Assembly: GCA_903851365.1 (NCBI GenBank)
Contig: CAINOB010000100.1
Location: forward strand, 1 to 64,000
Direction of reading: 5' to 3'
Source of the DNA: an uncultured Bacteroidota bacterium
GTDB taxonomy: Bacteria > Bacteroidota > Bacteroidia > Bacteroidales > UBA12481
Length of the DNA: 64,000 nt
In this document: positions 43,286 to 51,833 of the stretch, piece by piece
Layout of the letters: every line of letters begins with the position of its first letter
Position numbering within the stretch: the stretch's first letter is position 1
The notes under the pieces: generated by a model
Told to the model about the DNA's origin: nothing
The model's input: the letters and a program-made list of their open reading frames with translations, nothing else
Databases searched by the model: none
Made by a program: the position numbers and the translations under genes

Positions 43286-45220
43286 TTATCGGACAATGAC
43301 GACTTTCTGATAAATGGTCGGGCTATTTTTCATTTTCAGATAATATATTCCCCTGCCCAATGTGGTGGTATCCCATGCCATCTGATGATCGCCGGCAGTC
43401 TGACTGCCCAGATCCAGTTCGTTAACTATTCTTCCGGAATAATCGACCACCTGAATATTTACCGTCTGGTCGCTTGAAATGGCATAATGAATAGTTGCAT
43501 TTGAACTGATCGGGTTTGGCGAAACAGAGATTGAAGGATCAAGGCTGAGGACCCGGGATTCAATCAATTTTGAAGACTGAAGTTTTAAAGGGGTGAATGC
43601 GGTACTTGTAAGCATATCGGCCCTGAAAGTGATTGATTCAGCGTACTCGTACCATGTATCGTTCTTCTGATCGTGCAGGCGGAAAGTTACCTTTTCACCT
43701 TCAACGGCATTGCTGAAAGTGAGGAGACTATTAATATATTCACCGGTAGGAGCAAAAAGCATTGCATGGCTTTCTCCGCGAATCTGGCCATCAACAATGG
43801 AATAAAGGGTATAGCTGTCGCCATTAATATTCTGCCCGTCTAAATAGGCGGAGGCTGTTATTTGTCCGGAATATTGAAATGATTCCGGCGTTACACTCCC
43901 GCCGGCATTGGCTAAGAAGACTGGGCTAATGCTTTTCAGTTCGCTGCCTGCATAAGTAAGGATTGCGGTATGGCTGGTTTTCAAAATATAACCTTCCAGC
44001 GGTTTCATTTCGGTTAATCCGCCGAACCAACCTGAACCCGTATAAAACATATCTGACAAAGAAGTATTCTTGATATAATCGTTGGCAACGGGATTAATGC
44101 TTGCCAGTGCAACGTTCATTGTTTTTGCCGTCTGAGGCAGGTAACCGATCCATGACCAGCCATTCCTTATATTTATCGGATTGGCAGCCGGATCAACGGG
44201 ATAACCTTCAAATTTCAGGACATCTGCGTGAGTAAGCCTGATTTTGTACATCTGTTTCGGGTCGATAGTCTGAAGATCTCCAAACCAGCCATATCCAGCG
44301 TAATAATAGGCCGACTGAGTCTGGCTCTTGAGATAATCGCCCTCGGTAGGATTCAGGTTAGCTAAAACGGCGCCGACCGACATATCGGTGTTTTGTAGGT
44401 TCATGCTAAACCAGTTCCATCCGGAAGCTAAATTCCTGGATGCGGTTAACGTGGCAATATTATGGAAAACATAGGGAGCAACAGCAGATCCCAACATCAT
44501 ATTCGATTCGAAATCAACTGTTTCCACCAATGCCAGGACGGTATCCTTAACAGCGTCATAATACTTAAATGCGAGTGGTTCTCCTGAAGCAACATCACTG
44601 TAGCAACGGAGTTGCATTCCGAATTTACCCGTTGGGCCAACTAAACCGCCTGTCACTACACCACGACAGGTATTGCCGGCAAAAGCGGCAAGAATGCCGT
44701 TGGCTTGTGTACTGAGTGTTTTATCGATCATGACCCCAGCAATTATTTCACCATCATAGGTAAACTCTCTTGCATTGACACTCCAGTCGGGCCTGCTTTT
44801 GCCTGATGATCCCAGCGTAGCATGGAGCAATTTCGGAGCCACTGCTGATCCTGACTGCTGGTCGGCGACAAATGGGGTTGTTTCGGAGATGTCATAGACC
44901 TTATCGGCTGAAGCATCATAATATTTAAATGTAACAGTCTGGCTTGCAGGAGAATTACTATACACCCGGACAATAAACAAATCGTTACCGGCATAAGTCA
45001 GAGCGTCGGATTGCACTCCCTGAAGCACACCATCGACGAAGGCACCTAACATGCCATTGGTCTTGACTGGCAGGTTATTGATGAAAACCTGCGCCGTTAC
45101 TTCCATATCATAGGAATAATTAATCGGATCAACCTTCCAGTACGGACGATTGGTTTGTCCGTTTACATTGGTGGATACAATAAGCATCAACACCAAAATC
45201 ATTTTGAATGAATTTTTCAT
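43286..45220 (-). CDS. Type IX-secreted repeat protein with C-terminal sorting domain
   Basis: This 644-residue protein has a signal peptide (SFKMILVLMLIVSTNVNG) and a classical type A sorting domain in the last 80 residues (SPNPISSNATIHYAI, VDYSGRIVNELDLG, LGRGIYYLKMK). The body holds three copies of a beta domain that opens W-V/K-x-N/D-x-x-x-[FY]-x-[YF]-x-[GM]-x-I/V (about 25-135, 145-255 and 435-545). Between them lie two copies of a shorter repeat, LASGWNWFSMNLQNT and NIRNGWSWIGYLPQT, each with TGSGWFGGL-type ends. It is surface-displayed, and a binding or adhesion role is inferred. Confidence 0.88.
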   Translation of the reverse strand: MKNSFKMILVLMLIVSTNVNGQTNRPYWKVDPINYSYDMEVTAQVFINNLPVKTNGMLGAFVDGVLQGVQSDALTYAGNDLFIVRVYSNSPASQTVTFKYYDASADKVYDISETTPFVADQQSGSAVAPKLLHATLGSSGKSRPDWSVNAREFTYDGEIIAGVMIDKTLSTQANGILAAFAGNTCRGVVTGGLVGPTGKFGMQLRCYSDVASGEPLAFKYYDAVKDTVLALVETVDFESNMMLGSAVAPYVFHNIATLTASRNLASGWNWFSMNLQNTDMSVGAVLANLNPTEGDYLKSQTQSAYYYAGYGWFGDLQTIDPKQMYKIRLTHADVLKFEGYPVDPAANPINIRNGWSWIGYLPQTAKTMNVALASINPVANDYIKNTSLSDMFYTGSGWFGGLTEMKPLEGYILKTSHTAILTYAGSELKSISPVFLANAGGSVTPESFQYSGQITASAYLDGQNINGDSYTLYSIVDGQIRGESHAMLFAPTGEYINSLLTFSNAVEGEKVTFRLHDQKNDTWYEYAESITFRADMLTSTAFTPLKLQSSKLIESRVLSLDPSISVSPNPISSNATIHYAISSDQTVNIQVVDYSGRIVNELDLGSQTAGDHQMAWDTTTLGRGIYYLKMKNSPTIYQKVVIVR

Positions 45221-45561
45221 ATAATATGCCTTTTGAGCGTTACTTCCTTTACTTTAAGCCTAATCCCTTGACAAAGGACCAACAATCATTTATCAATAAA
45301 AGTCAGATTGTATATTCGGTTACGAAATTTGTATAGTTGGTTACAAAAACTGTGTAAACGGTAAAACTTTTTGATGATCGTACGCAAATCGTTGACGATC
45401 GGAAACCTTCGACTGCTATTTAACATTGTTTTATTCATATATTTTTTATATGGAAATTGAAAAGTTTTTGTTAATGAATAATTGGCTATTTTAGTGGTTT
45501 ATAGATCACCACTTTACACGACCGATGGGATTCTAATGGCAAGTACAAATCCGGGAGAAGC
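45221..45561. other. Divergent intergenic region with tandem direct repeats
   Basis: This 341-bp AT-rich gap separates the cargo protein gene (minus) and the S41 protease gene (plus). It holds the 21-nt repeat described separately. A T-rich stretch TATTTTAG about 60 bp before 45562 is a weak -7 candidate. I see no coding ORF here. Confidence 0.5.
45309..45371 (+). promoter_or_regulatory. Three 21-nt direct repeats, LytTR-type spacing
   Basis: The units TGTATATTCGGTTACGAAAT(T), TGTATAGTTGGTTACAAAAA(C) and TGTGTAAACGGTAAAACTTT(T) begin at 45309, 45330 and 45351. GGTTAC recurs at a 21-bp interval, two helical turns, which is how dimeric LytTR-type regulators space their half-sites. They lie 89 bp before the cargo protein gene start and 191 bp before the protease gene start. 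The third copy is degenerate. Confidence 0.5.
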
Positions 45562-47130
45562 ATGAGGCGGACACTCATACTATTACTAATAGCCTTTTTA
45601 TTTGGTGGCTGTTTGTCGCTGGAGAAATCGACCAGCAGTCTGACGGCACTTCACAGTCCGGAGAAATTAAAATCCGATGCTGATTTCATCTACGGAAAAC
45701 TTCAGAAGCTGCATCCCTGTCTGGACAACTATACCAGTAAGAAGGAGCTGGATTTTAAGTTCGACAGCCTGAAATTATCGATCACTTCCCCCATGACGAG
45801 CAATGAATTTTTTTTCAGGTTAAGTCCTGTGATTGCCGCAATAAGGCAGGGACATACGAGAGTTTCACCGATAAATAAGAAACTTTCCGTAAAGCATGAG
45901 ATCAATCCTGGCATGCCTGGGACCCTTCAATTTTTTCAGTATGATTTTGAAATGTTCGACAATCGGTTTTACATTACAAAAAACATCGGAGGGCATAAAG
46001 ATATCAAGCCACCGTCGGAGCTGGTATCCGTGAATAACCATACTCCTCAGGAAATACTAAGAAAATACAGAAATACGCTAACTTCCGACGGATTCAATCA
46101 GACGTTTATCGAGAGGCGACTCAGCAAAGATTTACCATCCTATTTATATTATGAGGATGGTTTGGCTGACAGCGTTGTGTGTGAATTAAGATACCGCGAT
46201 ACTCTCTTGAGGGTATGCTTGCGGCGCAATACAAAATATAGGGCTCCAAAAGTAGCTATATCCCGGGCTCAGAGAGTTGAGGAAAGGTTTGCCCGGAAAA
46301 AGGAAAATTCGAAGAGAGAGGAGCAGGGTTATAACGAAATTACGCGCACCTACAGCAAGAACCTAAGCTTTCCAGTACCCGACAGCAGCATAGCTATACT
46401 GAAGATCAATGATTTTTCAGACGGAAATCACCAGAAGTTTTATCGTGAAACCTTCAGGCTGCTCGATACGCTTAAAACAAAAACCCTGATTCTTGATATC
46501 AGGGATAATCCCGGTGGTGAATTGCGCGATGCTGCAGATTTATTCTCCTATTTGACTGATACCAGTTTTGTTTTCATCGATAAATCGGAAGTGGCCTCCA
46601 AAGCAAGTCTGTTTTATGCCAATTTCTTTAAAGGCAATCCATTGATAATCAATATTATTATTTCATTAGCTTATCCGATGGAAATGGTTATCCGAGGAGT
46701 GCAGGTTCTGATGGTTACCAAAGACGGTGATGGCAGATACCTGTTTCCATTTCCGGAGTCGACAAAAAGCAATTGTAAAAACATCCATTTTAAAGGGAAG
46801 GAATATGTTCTGATCAATGGGGGAACTTTTTCCGCTGCATGCATTCTTGCATCAAATTTAAAGGGGTCAAAAAGGGCATTTTTTGTCGGGGAAGAAACCG
46901 GTGGCGATTACAATGGCACCGTGGCAGGCAGGATGGCCACCTTTACATTGCCAGAATCCCGGCTGAAAGTCACTTTCGGGCTGGCTCATGTGCAGCCGTG
47001 TTACAAGACCGGCATGACAGGACATGGAATCTTTCCTGATGTAAGGATCAGGCCAACACTGGAAGACAGACGACAGGGGGTCGATCCGGAAATGGAATAC
47101 GTACTGAAGAAGGTGACGGGTGACAAGTGA
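45562..47130 (+). CDS. S41-family serine protease lipoprotein
   Basis: This 522-residue lipoprotein (lipobox FGGC, Cys17) belongs to the C-terminal-processing peptidase family. An N-terminal helical cap (about 40-120) with PVIAAIRQGHTRVSP precedes the catalytic domain: LILDIRDNPGGELRDAADLF, then NGGTFSAAC with nucleophile candidate Ser424, then FFVGEETGGDYNG. The general-base Lys of CtpA is not in the usual place, and Glu residues in GEETGG recall the tricorn-like subgroup. It probably degrades periplasmic proteins. The last residues (VTGDK) come from a 7-nt repeat tract. Confidence 0.87.
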   Translation: MRRTLILLLIAFLFGGCLSLEKSTSSLTALHSPEKLKSDADFIYGKLQKLHPCLDNYTSKKELDFKFDSLKLSITSPMTSNEFFFRLSPVIAAIRQGHTRVSPINKKLSVKHEINPGMPGTLQFFQYDFEMFDNRFYITKNIGGHKDIKPPSELVSVNNHTPQEILRKYRNTLTSDGFNQTFIERRLSKDLPSYLYYEDGLADSVVCELRYRDTLLRVCLRRNTKYRAPKVAISRAQRVEERFARKKENSKREEQGYNEITRTYSKNLSFPVPDSSIAILKINDFSDGNHQKFYRETFRLLDTLKTKTLILDIRDNPGGELRDAADLFSYLTDTSFVFIDKSEVASKASLFYANFFKGNPLIINIIISLAYPMEMVIRGVQVLMVTKDGDGRYLFPFPESTKSNCKNIHFKGKEYVLINGGTFSAACILASNLKGSKRAFFVGEETGGDYNGTVAGRMATFTLPESRLKVTFGLAHVQPCYKTGMTGHGIFPDVRIRPTLEDRRQGVDPEMEYVLKKVTGDK

Positions 47131-47154
47131 CGGGTGACAAATGACAGGTGACCG
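47113..47154 (+). repeat. 7-nt tandem repeat tract at the S41 gene end
   Basis: Six units: GTGACGG, GTGACAA, GTGACGG, GTGACAA, ATGACAG, GTGACCG. The first units encode the C-terminus and stop of the protease. A GTAGGCAGTTGGC segment (47182-47194) follows, as in the composite repeat at 38641-38683. Confidence 0.8.
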
Positions 47155-47229
47155 AGAAAGAAGACCGAGAGACGGAAAACAGTAGGCAGTTGGCTGATTT
47201 TATTATATTAGCCGGATAAGACCTGACCA

Positions 47230-49932
47230 ATGAAAAAAGCTATCCTATCCATCGTTTATGTTGCTTTTGCGTTATTTCTTGGGTACCTCGCATCAGGCGG
47301 GGTAAACGGGTTCCTCGGAATAAAATACAAATCGAAATCGACACCGGAAACTGATACGGTGACATCAGCTAAGTCTGACAACCAGCCTGTCAGGTCGCTC
47401 AAGCTGCGTCTGGCAGATTTCGGGGGTGTTGGAATCATTCCGGATACGGCAAACTGGGGCGATAATTATCAGCATAACGTTCACCGTTTCGAGGATCTGA
47501 TAACAGAAAAAGCACCGTTTCTGGAGCCGAAAGCCTATGAGCGCATCGGAACTGAGCTTGACACATTTGTCAGCCGGATGCAAACCTTTAACATCAACGG
47601 AATTGTTTTTCCTGCCTTTCTGGAGTTGGTAAGTTTCGGCGATTGGGCCGAAGGAAAGAATATTTATCCCGAGAACGATAGCTATCGCCAACGACATCTT
47701 GCCCTTCAAAAGGGGTTCGGAAAGTGGATGGAGAAAATTGCTCAGAAAGGGATGGATGTTTATCTGTATACTGACATGGTCGCACTGACCCCTCCCCTCG
47801 AAAAATATCTGCTAAAAAAATACGGGAAGATAGATCCGGAAACAGATGAATTCTGGGTAGTTTACAAAATGGCCTGCGAGGAGCTTTTTAACCGGCTTCC
47901 TGAGGTGAGCGGCATCATGCTTCGGATTGGAGAAGCCGGTTCCATATATAATAAGCCCGGATGGAATTATTACAGTCAGCTATTGGTGCGAACGGATAAG
48001 GCCGTTGATAAAATGTTGTCTGCTTTTCTGGAGGTAGCAGAGAAGCACCATAAAAAAATCATTTTCAGGACCTGGTCCGTTGGGGTGGGACAGATAGGAG
48101 ATATGCACACCAATCCCGAGACTTACCAACGGATTTTTGGTCATATTCATTCGGAAAACCTGATTATTTCGACCAAATATTCTCGTGGCGATTTCTATTC
48201 CTGGCTTCCGTTCAACGAAACTCTGAAACAGGGTGATCAGCGCCGGATTGCCGAGTTTCAGCTGCGACGCGAATTTGAGGGTCTGAATGCCTTTCCAAAT
48301 TTTATGGGTCCGCTGTATCAAAAGGCCCTGCTTCAATTTGCCACAAAAAATGAGAATTTCGATGGGGTTTGGCTTTGGTCGCAGGAGGGAGGACCGCTAC
48401 GCGCAGGTCCGATGTCGATCTACCCTTTCCACGGATTCAATACCGTTACCGATCTCAACGTGTATGCCGTTGGCCGGCTGATGAACAATCCGGCAGCTGA
48501 CCTGAAAAAAATAACTGCCGATTGGGCGGGGTTAAATTTCGGTGACGACAGCCTGATGCAAAGAACCTTGACTCATGTGTTCTTGAATTCGCACAATACT
48601 ACCTGCAAGGGTTTATATATCAGTGAATTTGCAAAATATGATGTCAGGGCGCTCGGTTTGGAACCGCCACCGATGCTCTGGATATTTGAATGGGACATTG
48701 TTGGTGGATCACCCTCGGTTTTCAGCAACATTTACTACATCGCAAAAGATCATATCACCGCAGCTATTGCCGAAGGATATGAAGCGGCGGATGAGGCACA
48801 GCAGATGATTGCCGGCCTGAGTGCAGTGAGCGATCGTGTGAGCCGGAATAATGACAAGTATAGCGCCTTGCAGGCTTCACTGGCTTATGAGCAGAATTTA
48901 TTTACCACCCTCGCGCATTTCAGAAAGTACATGCTCACCTATTATGAGTGGCTTGCCAATGGCGGGAGTGATTTAAAGAAAACATGGAAAAATTCGATGC
49001 AAGATTTTGCTTCAGCGGAAAAAGTGCATACTAAGACTTATGGTGCGAATCTTGATTTTCCAGCCTACAATTTCCGTGAAGCAAAAGTGGCGACTAAAAT
49101 TGCTCAACGCACCGATATTACTACCTGGCTGGCGCGGTTGCTGGCCCTGATTATGGTTATCGCTTTTGCCCTGGGCTCACCGCTCCTTCAGAAACGGATG
49201 CCAGCGTTTAAAGGAAAGCGGGCCACAGCGATGTTATGGTACGGCAGCATCAAACCCTCGGGCAGCGGCGGCACCAGCTGCGAACGTGCCGATACCGGGC
49301 CATTGGGATTGTTTTCGTTTGTCTATATAATATTTGCACTATCCGTTTTCACTTCCTTTGCGGCACCGGTTTTTGTGGTCTCACTTTTTATCCTGACCCT
49401 TATATATATCGGGTTAAACATGAAATTAGCCTCCTCACCGGGCAACTGCGATCAGGTGGCAAAAATCGCCTCCTTTCTTTCACCCGCCCTGCTTTTTCTG
49501 GGTATATTGATGTTGTTTACCGCATGGAGGGGACCAACGGCATTCTGGTATTTCTTCTGGACCTCAGCCTCATTCCGGATTGTTTTCCTGATGGTATTTG
49601 TGTTGTTTGTACTCCGGGCCTATTATACCTGGGCGGTTACCCTTACTACAACCTTGCATCACAGTGCGTTAAAATCCGCAGGGATTATGCTCTTCGTGCA
49701 GGGAATCCTGTTCGCCGCAGGTGGTGGCATTGCTTCAATCTTCGGATTTGAGAAAACGCTTACGGTACTCAACGACGAGTTGATGCTGCTGCCAGGCGGA
49801 TTATCAAGAATACTGGGGATTACCACACACCTGGAGATTCCAACGAACATACCGACGGTGGTGATGTACCTGGGATTGGTATTGGTGCTTTTGGGAATTG
49901 GTTGCTTAGCAATAAGGCAGAGGTCATCATAA
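47230..49932 (+). CDS. Glucuronidase-like barrel fused to a multi-span membrane domain
   Basis: This 900-residue protein has an N-terminal signal-anchor (ILSIVYVAFALFLGYLASGG). A TIM-barrel-like region (about 55-470) resembles alpha-glucuronidases of the GH67/GH115 type: MQTFNINGIVFPAFLEL, IMLRIGEAGSIY, FDGVWLWSQEGGPLR and NVYAVGRLMNNPAADLKKI. A helical tail (about 480-625) follows, then about seven membrane spans from residue 631 (TWLARLLALIMVIAFALG, FSFVYIIFALSVFTSFAAPV, LSPALLFLGILMLFTAW, FRIVFLMVFVLFVLRAYYTW, IMLFVQGILFAAGGGIASI, VVMYLGLVLVLLGIG). Soluble relatives lack such a tail. Catalytic residues cannot be fixed from sequence alone. Confidence 0.72.
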   Translation: MKKAILSIVYVAFALFLGYLASGGVNGFLGIKYKSKSTPETDTVTSAKSDNQPVRSLKLRLADFGGVGIIPDTANWGDNYQHNVHRFEDLITEKAPFLEPKAYERIGTELDTFVSRMQTFNINGIVFPAFLELVSFGDWAEGKNIYPENDSYRQRHLALQKGFGKWMEKIAQKGMDVYLYTDMVALTPPLEKYLLKKYGKIDPETDEFWVVYKMACEELFNRLPEVSGIMLRIGEAGSIYNKPGWNYYSQLLVRTDKAVDKMLSAFLEVAEKHHKKIIFRTWSVGVGQIGDMHTNPETYQRIFGHIHSENLIISTKYSRGDFYSWLPFNETLKQGDQRRIAEFQLRREFEGLNAFPNFMGPLYQKALLQFATKNENFDGVWLWSQEGGPLRAGPMSIYPFHGFNTVTDLNVYAVGRLMNNPAADLKKITADWAGLNFGDDSLMQRTLTHVFLNSHNTTCKGLYISEFAKYDVRALGLEPPPMLWIFEWDIVGGSPSVFSNIYYIAKDHITAAIAEGYEAADEAQQMIAGLSAVSDRVSRNNDKYSALQASLAYEQNLFTTLAHFRKYMLTYYEWLANGGSDLKKTWKNSMQDFASAEKVHTKTYGANLDFPAYNFREAKVATKIAQRTDITTWLARLLALIMVIAFALGSPLLQKRMPAFKGKRATAMLWYGSIKPSGSGGTSCERADTGPLGLFSFVYIIFALSVFTSFAAPVFVVSLFILTLIYIGLNMKLASSPGNCDQVAKIASFLSPALLFLGILMLFTAWRGPTAFWYFFWTSASFRIVFLMVFVLFVLRAYYTWAVTLTTTLHHSALKSAGIMLFVQGILFAAGGGIASIFGFEKTLTVLNDELMLLPGGLSRILGITTHLEIPTNIPTVVMYLGLVLVLLGIGCLAIRQRSS

Positions 49933-50068
49933 GGAATTATGCAATTCTTTTCCCAGCCATCGGACCGGGCTTGAGTGAGTGAATTTCCTCGATCCAAAAA
50001 TAGCATTACACTTCAATTTTTTCGCCTCAGGCAGCCATTAATTTCATGACTGATAAAAGCAAGATGAG

Positions 50069-50076
50069 TATATTTG
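50069..50076 (+). promoter_or_regulatory. Candidate -7 box for the PHP gene
   Basis: TATATTTG matches TAnnTTTG exactly and lies 28 bp before the start at 50105. A TTTC at 50042 is a loose -33 candidate. Confidence 0.4.
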
Positions 50077-50104
50077 GTCGGGTAAAAAACCAAGTCCCGT
50101 AAGC

Positions 50105-51217
50105 ATGAAATCCAGAATAATAATAATCGTTTCGGTGATCCTCCTTGCGGGCACCTTATCAGCTTTTCAGAAAAAAGAATCCGTCCGTTTCTATAAGGGG
50201 AACATGCACACGCATTCTTACTGGAGCGATGGGAACACTTACCCGGAGGAGGTTGCCCGGTGGTACAGCGACCATGGATATCACTTCCTCGCGATTACCG
50301 ACCACAACCTTATTCAGAAGGGGATCAGGTATCGGGTGTCGGGGAAAGACTCCGTGCGTTTAAAGGAACTGACTGATTTAAGTAAAGAGTTTGATAAAAA
50401 AGACGAATTCCTCCTGGTTCAGTCGGAGGAAATTACTGACGCTGCAGAAAAACGACCGGTTCATCTGAATGGGTTCAATCTTAGTCAGGTAGTGAAACCG
50501 ACCGGTGGAGCCACTGTTTCTGAATGTTTAAATTCCAATGTAGTGGCGATTCGTCAGGCACTTGAGGTGGATGGCAACCCCGAATGGATATCCGTAAACC
50601 ATCCCAATTTCGGATGGGGACTCACTTCCAAAGACCTGGCGGAGTGCGGAGCGCGGTTCTTTGAGGTATTTAACGGACATCCTTCAGTCCATAATTATGG
50701 CGATTCCGTTCATCCGGGCACAGAGACCATGTGGGATCAGGCCAACAAATGGAGGGTCGACCACAATGAAAAATTATTGCTCGGAACCGCCACTGATGAT
50801 GCGCACCAATACGACAAATATGAAACGGGCAAGGCAAACCCCGGTCGCGGCTGGGTGATGGTCAGGGCCAGTGAACTGACCCCTGCGGCTCTTTATCAGG
50901 CAATGATGAACGCCGATTTTTATGCTTCTACCGGCGTGGAGCTCGAGGATTTCAAAGTTCATAAGATGACCATGACCATCAGGATAAAACCGATCAAGGG
51001 GGTTCATTATACCACGGAATTTATCGGGTGGATGCATGGTCAGGATCACGCAGAGGTTCTGGCAACCGTTAGCGGGACAAAAGCGGTTTACACGGGTACC
51101 GGTAAGGAACTTTTTGTGCGGGCCAGGATCATATCGGACAAGGATAAGGCAAATCCCTTTGTTTGGGGAGATAAGGAAATGGCCTGGGTGGAGCCTTTTA
51201 CGCCGGGTGAAAAGTGA
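50105..51217 (+). CDS. Secreted PHP-domain phosphoesterase
   Basis: This is a 370-residue exported protein with a signal peptide (IIIIVSVILLAGTLSA). The PHP metal motif is MHTHSYWSDG (His35, His37), followed by ITDHN with Asp66 and His67, SEEIT, and VNHPNFGW with a further His. GTATDDAHQY late in the chain completes the site. PHP enzymes hydrolyse phosphoesters using a trinuclear metal centre. Export suggests a periplasmic phospho-ester or nucleotide substrate. The last residues overlap the first repeat unit at 51207. Confidence 0.87.
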   Translation: MKSRIIIIVSVILLAGTLSAFQKKESVRFYKGNMHTHSYWSDGNTYPEEVARWYSDHGYHFLAITDHNLIQKGIRYRVSGKDSVRLKELTDLSKEFDKKDEFLLVQSEEITDAAEKRPVHLNGFNLSQVVKPTGGATVSECLNSNVVAIRQALEVDGNPEWISVNHPNFGWGLTSKDLAECGARFFEVFNGHPSVHNYGDSVHPGTETMWDQANKWRVDHNEKLLLGTATDDAHQYDKYETGKANPGRGWVMVRASELTPAALYQAMMNADFYASTGVELEDFKVHKMTMTIRIKPIKGVHYTTEFIGWMHGQDHAEVLATVSGTKAVYTGTGKELFVRARIISDKDKANPFVWGDKEMAWVEPFTPGEK

Positions 51218-51227
51218 CGGGTGACGG
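51207..51227 (+). repeat. 7-nt tandem repeat at the PHP gene end
   Basis: GTGAAAA, GTGACGG, GTGACGG, then degenerating AAGACGA-type purine-rich sequence to about 51260. It covers the stop codon at 51215-51217. Confidence 0.7.
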
Positions 51228-51287
51228 AAGACGAAGAAGAAGAACGATAGACGGAAGACGGACAGAAATAGCCCTCGTAGAGTTGTC

Positions 51288-51307
51288 ATCCCGGCGAAAG
51301 CCGGGAT
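51288..51307 (+). repeat. Palindromic GAAA-loop hairpin, widespread intergenic repeat type
   Basis: ATCCCGGC-GAAA-GCCGGGAT forms an 8-bp perfect stem with a GAAA tetraloop. Flanking TGTC and CTC match the TGTCATCCCGGCGAAAGCCG family of palindromes seen in many bacterial genomes. There is no T-run after it, so it is probably not a terminator. Confidence 0.7.
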
Positions 51308-51392
51308 CTCGTCGCTTTCCACGAAACTGCCCAGTTGTGAGAACAATTTGGTCTTATAATCGTTTTATTTTCCTGAAATAAAATAATTCAAA

Positions 51393-51830
51393 ATGTCAAA
51401 AGTTAGTACCTATCTGAATTTCCCCGGCAATACGGAAGAAGCTTTTCTCTTTTATCAATCGATTTTCGGTGGTGAGTTTATCGGCGGCGGAGTAGCCCGA
51501 TTCGGCGATTTCCCTCCCGGCCCGGATGCGCCACCCCAGCCTGAAAGCGTGAAAAATCAAATCATGCATATTGAGTTGGCCTTGCTGGGCGGGCATGTAT
51601 TGATGGGATCGGATGCCCCTCCGGAGATGGGCTTTAAAGTAAACTTAGGTAACAATAATATGATTATGCTGGAACCGGATACCCGGACTGAAACCCGTCG
51701 ACTTTTCGATGCATTATCGGCCGGAGGTATTGTCACGCAGAATCTTGAAGTGATGTTCTGGGGAGCTCTTTATGGTGCCTGCACTGATAAGTTTGGCGTG
51801 TTGTGGATGTTTAATTGTACCGAAAAATAA
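51393..51830 (+). CDS. VOC-fold (PhnB-like) protein
   Basis: This 145-residue protein of the vicinal-oxygen-chelate superfamily has the PhnB-like pattern: YLNFPGNTEEAFLFYQSIFG, then IMHIELALLGGHVLMGSD and FWGALYGACTDKFGVLWMFN. These proteins bind small molecules through a metal or pocket, and the substrate here is unknown. Cytosolic. It forms a tight cluster with the SRPBCC gene (3-bp gap) and the frameshifted second VOC gene, a set that often travels together. Confidence 0.9.
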   Translation: MSKVSTYLNFPGNTEEAFLFYQSIFGGEFIGGGVARFGDFPPGPDAPPQPESVKNQIMHIELALLGGHVLMGSDAPPEMGFKVNLGNNNMIMLEPDTRTETRRLFDALSAGGIVTQNLEVMFWGALYGACTDKFGVLWMFNCTEK

Positions 51831-51833
51831 ACC

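Noticed and set aside
49236-49751. Plus-strand ORF of 171 residues within the membrane-domain end of the barrel-fusion gene
   Set aside because: Out of frame with a long gene whose hydrophobic spans are clear; no own start region.
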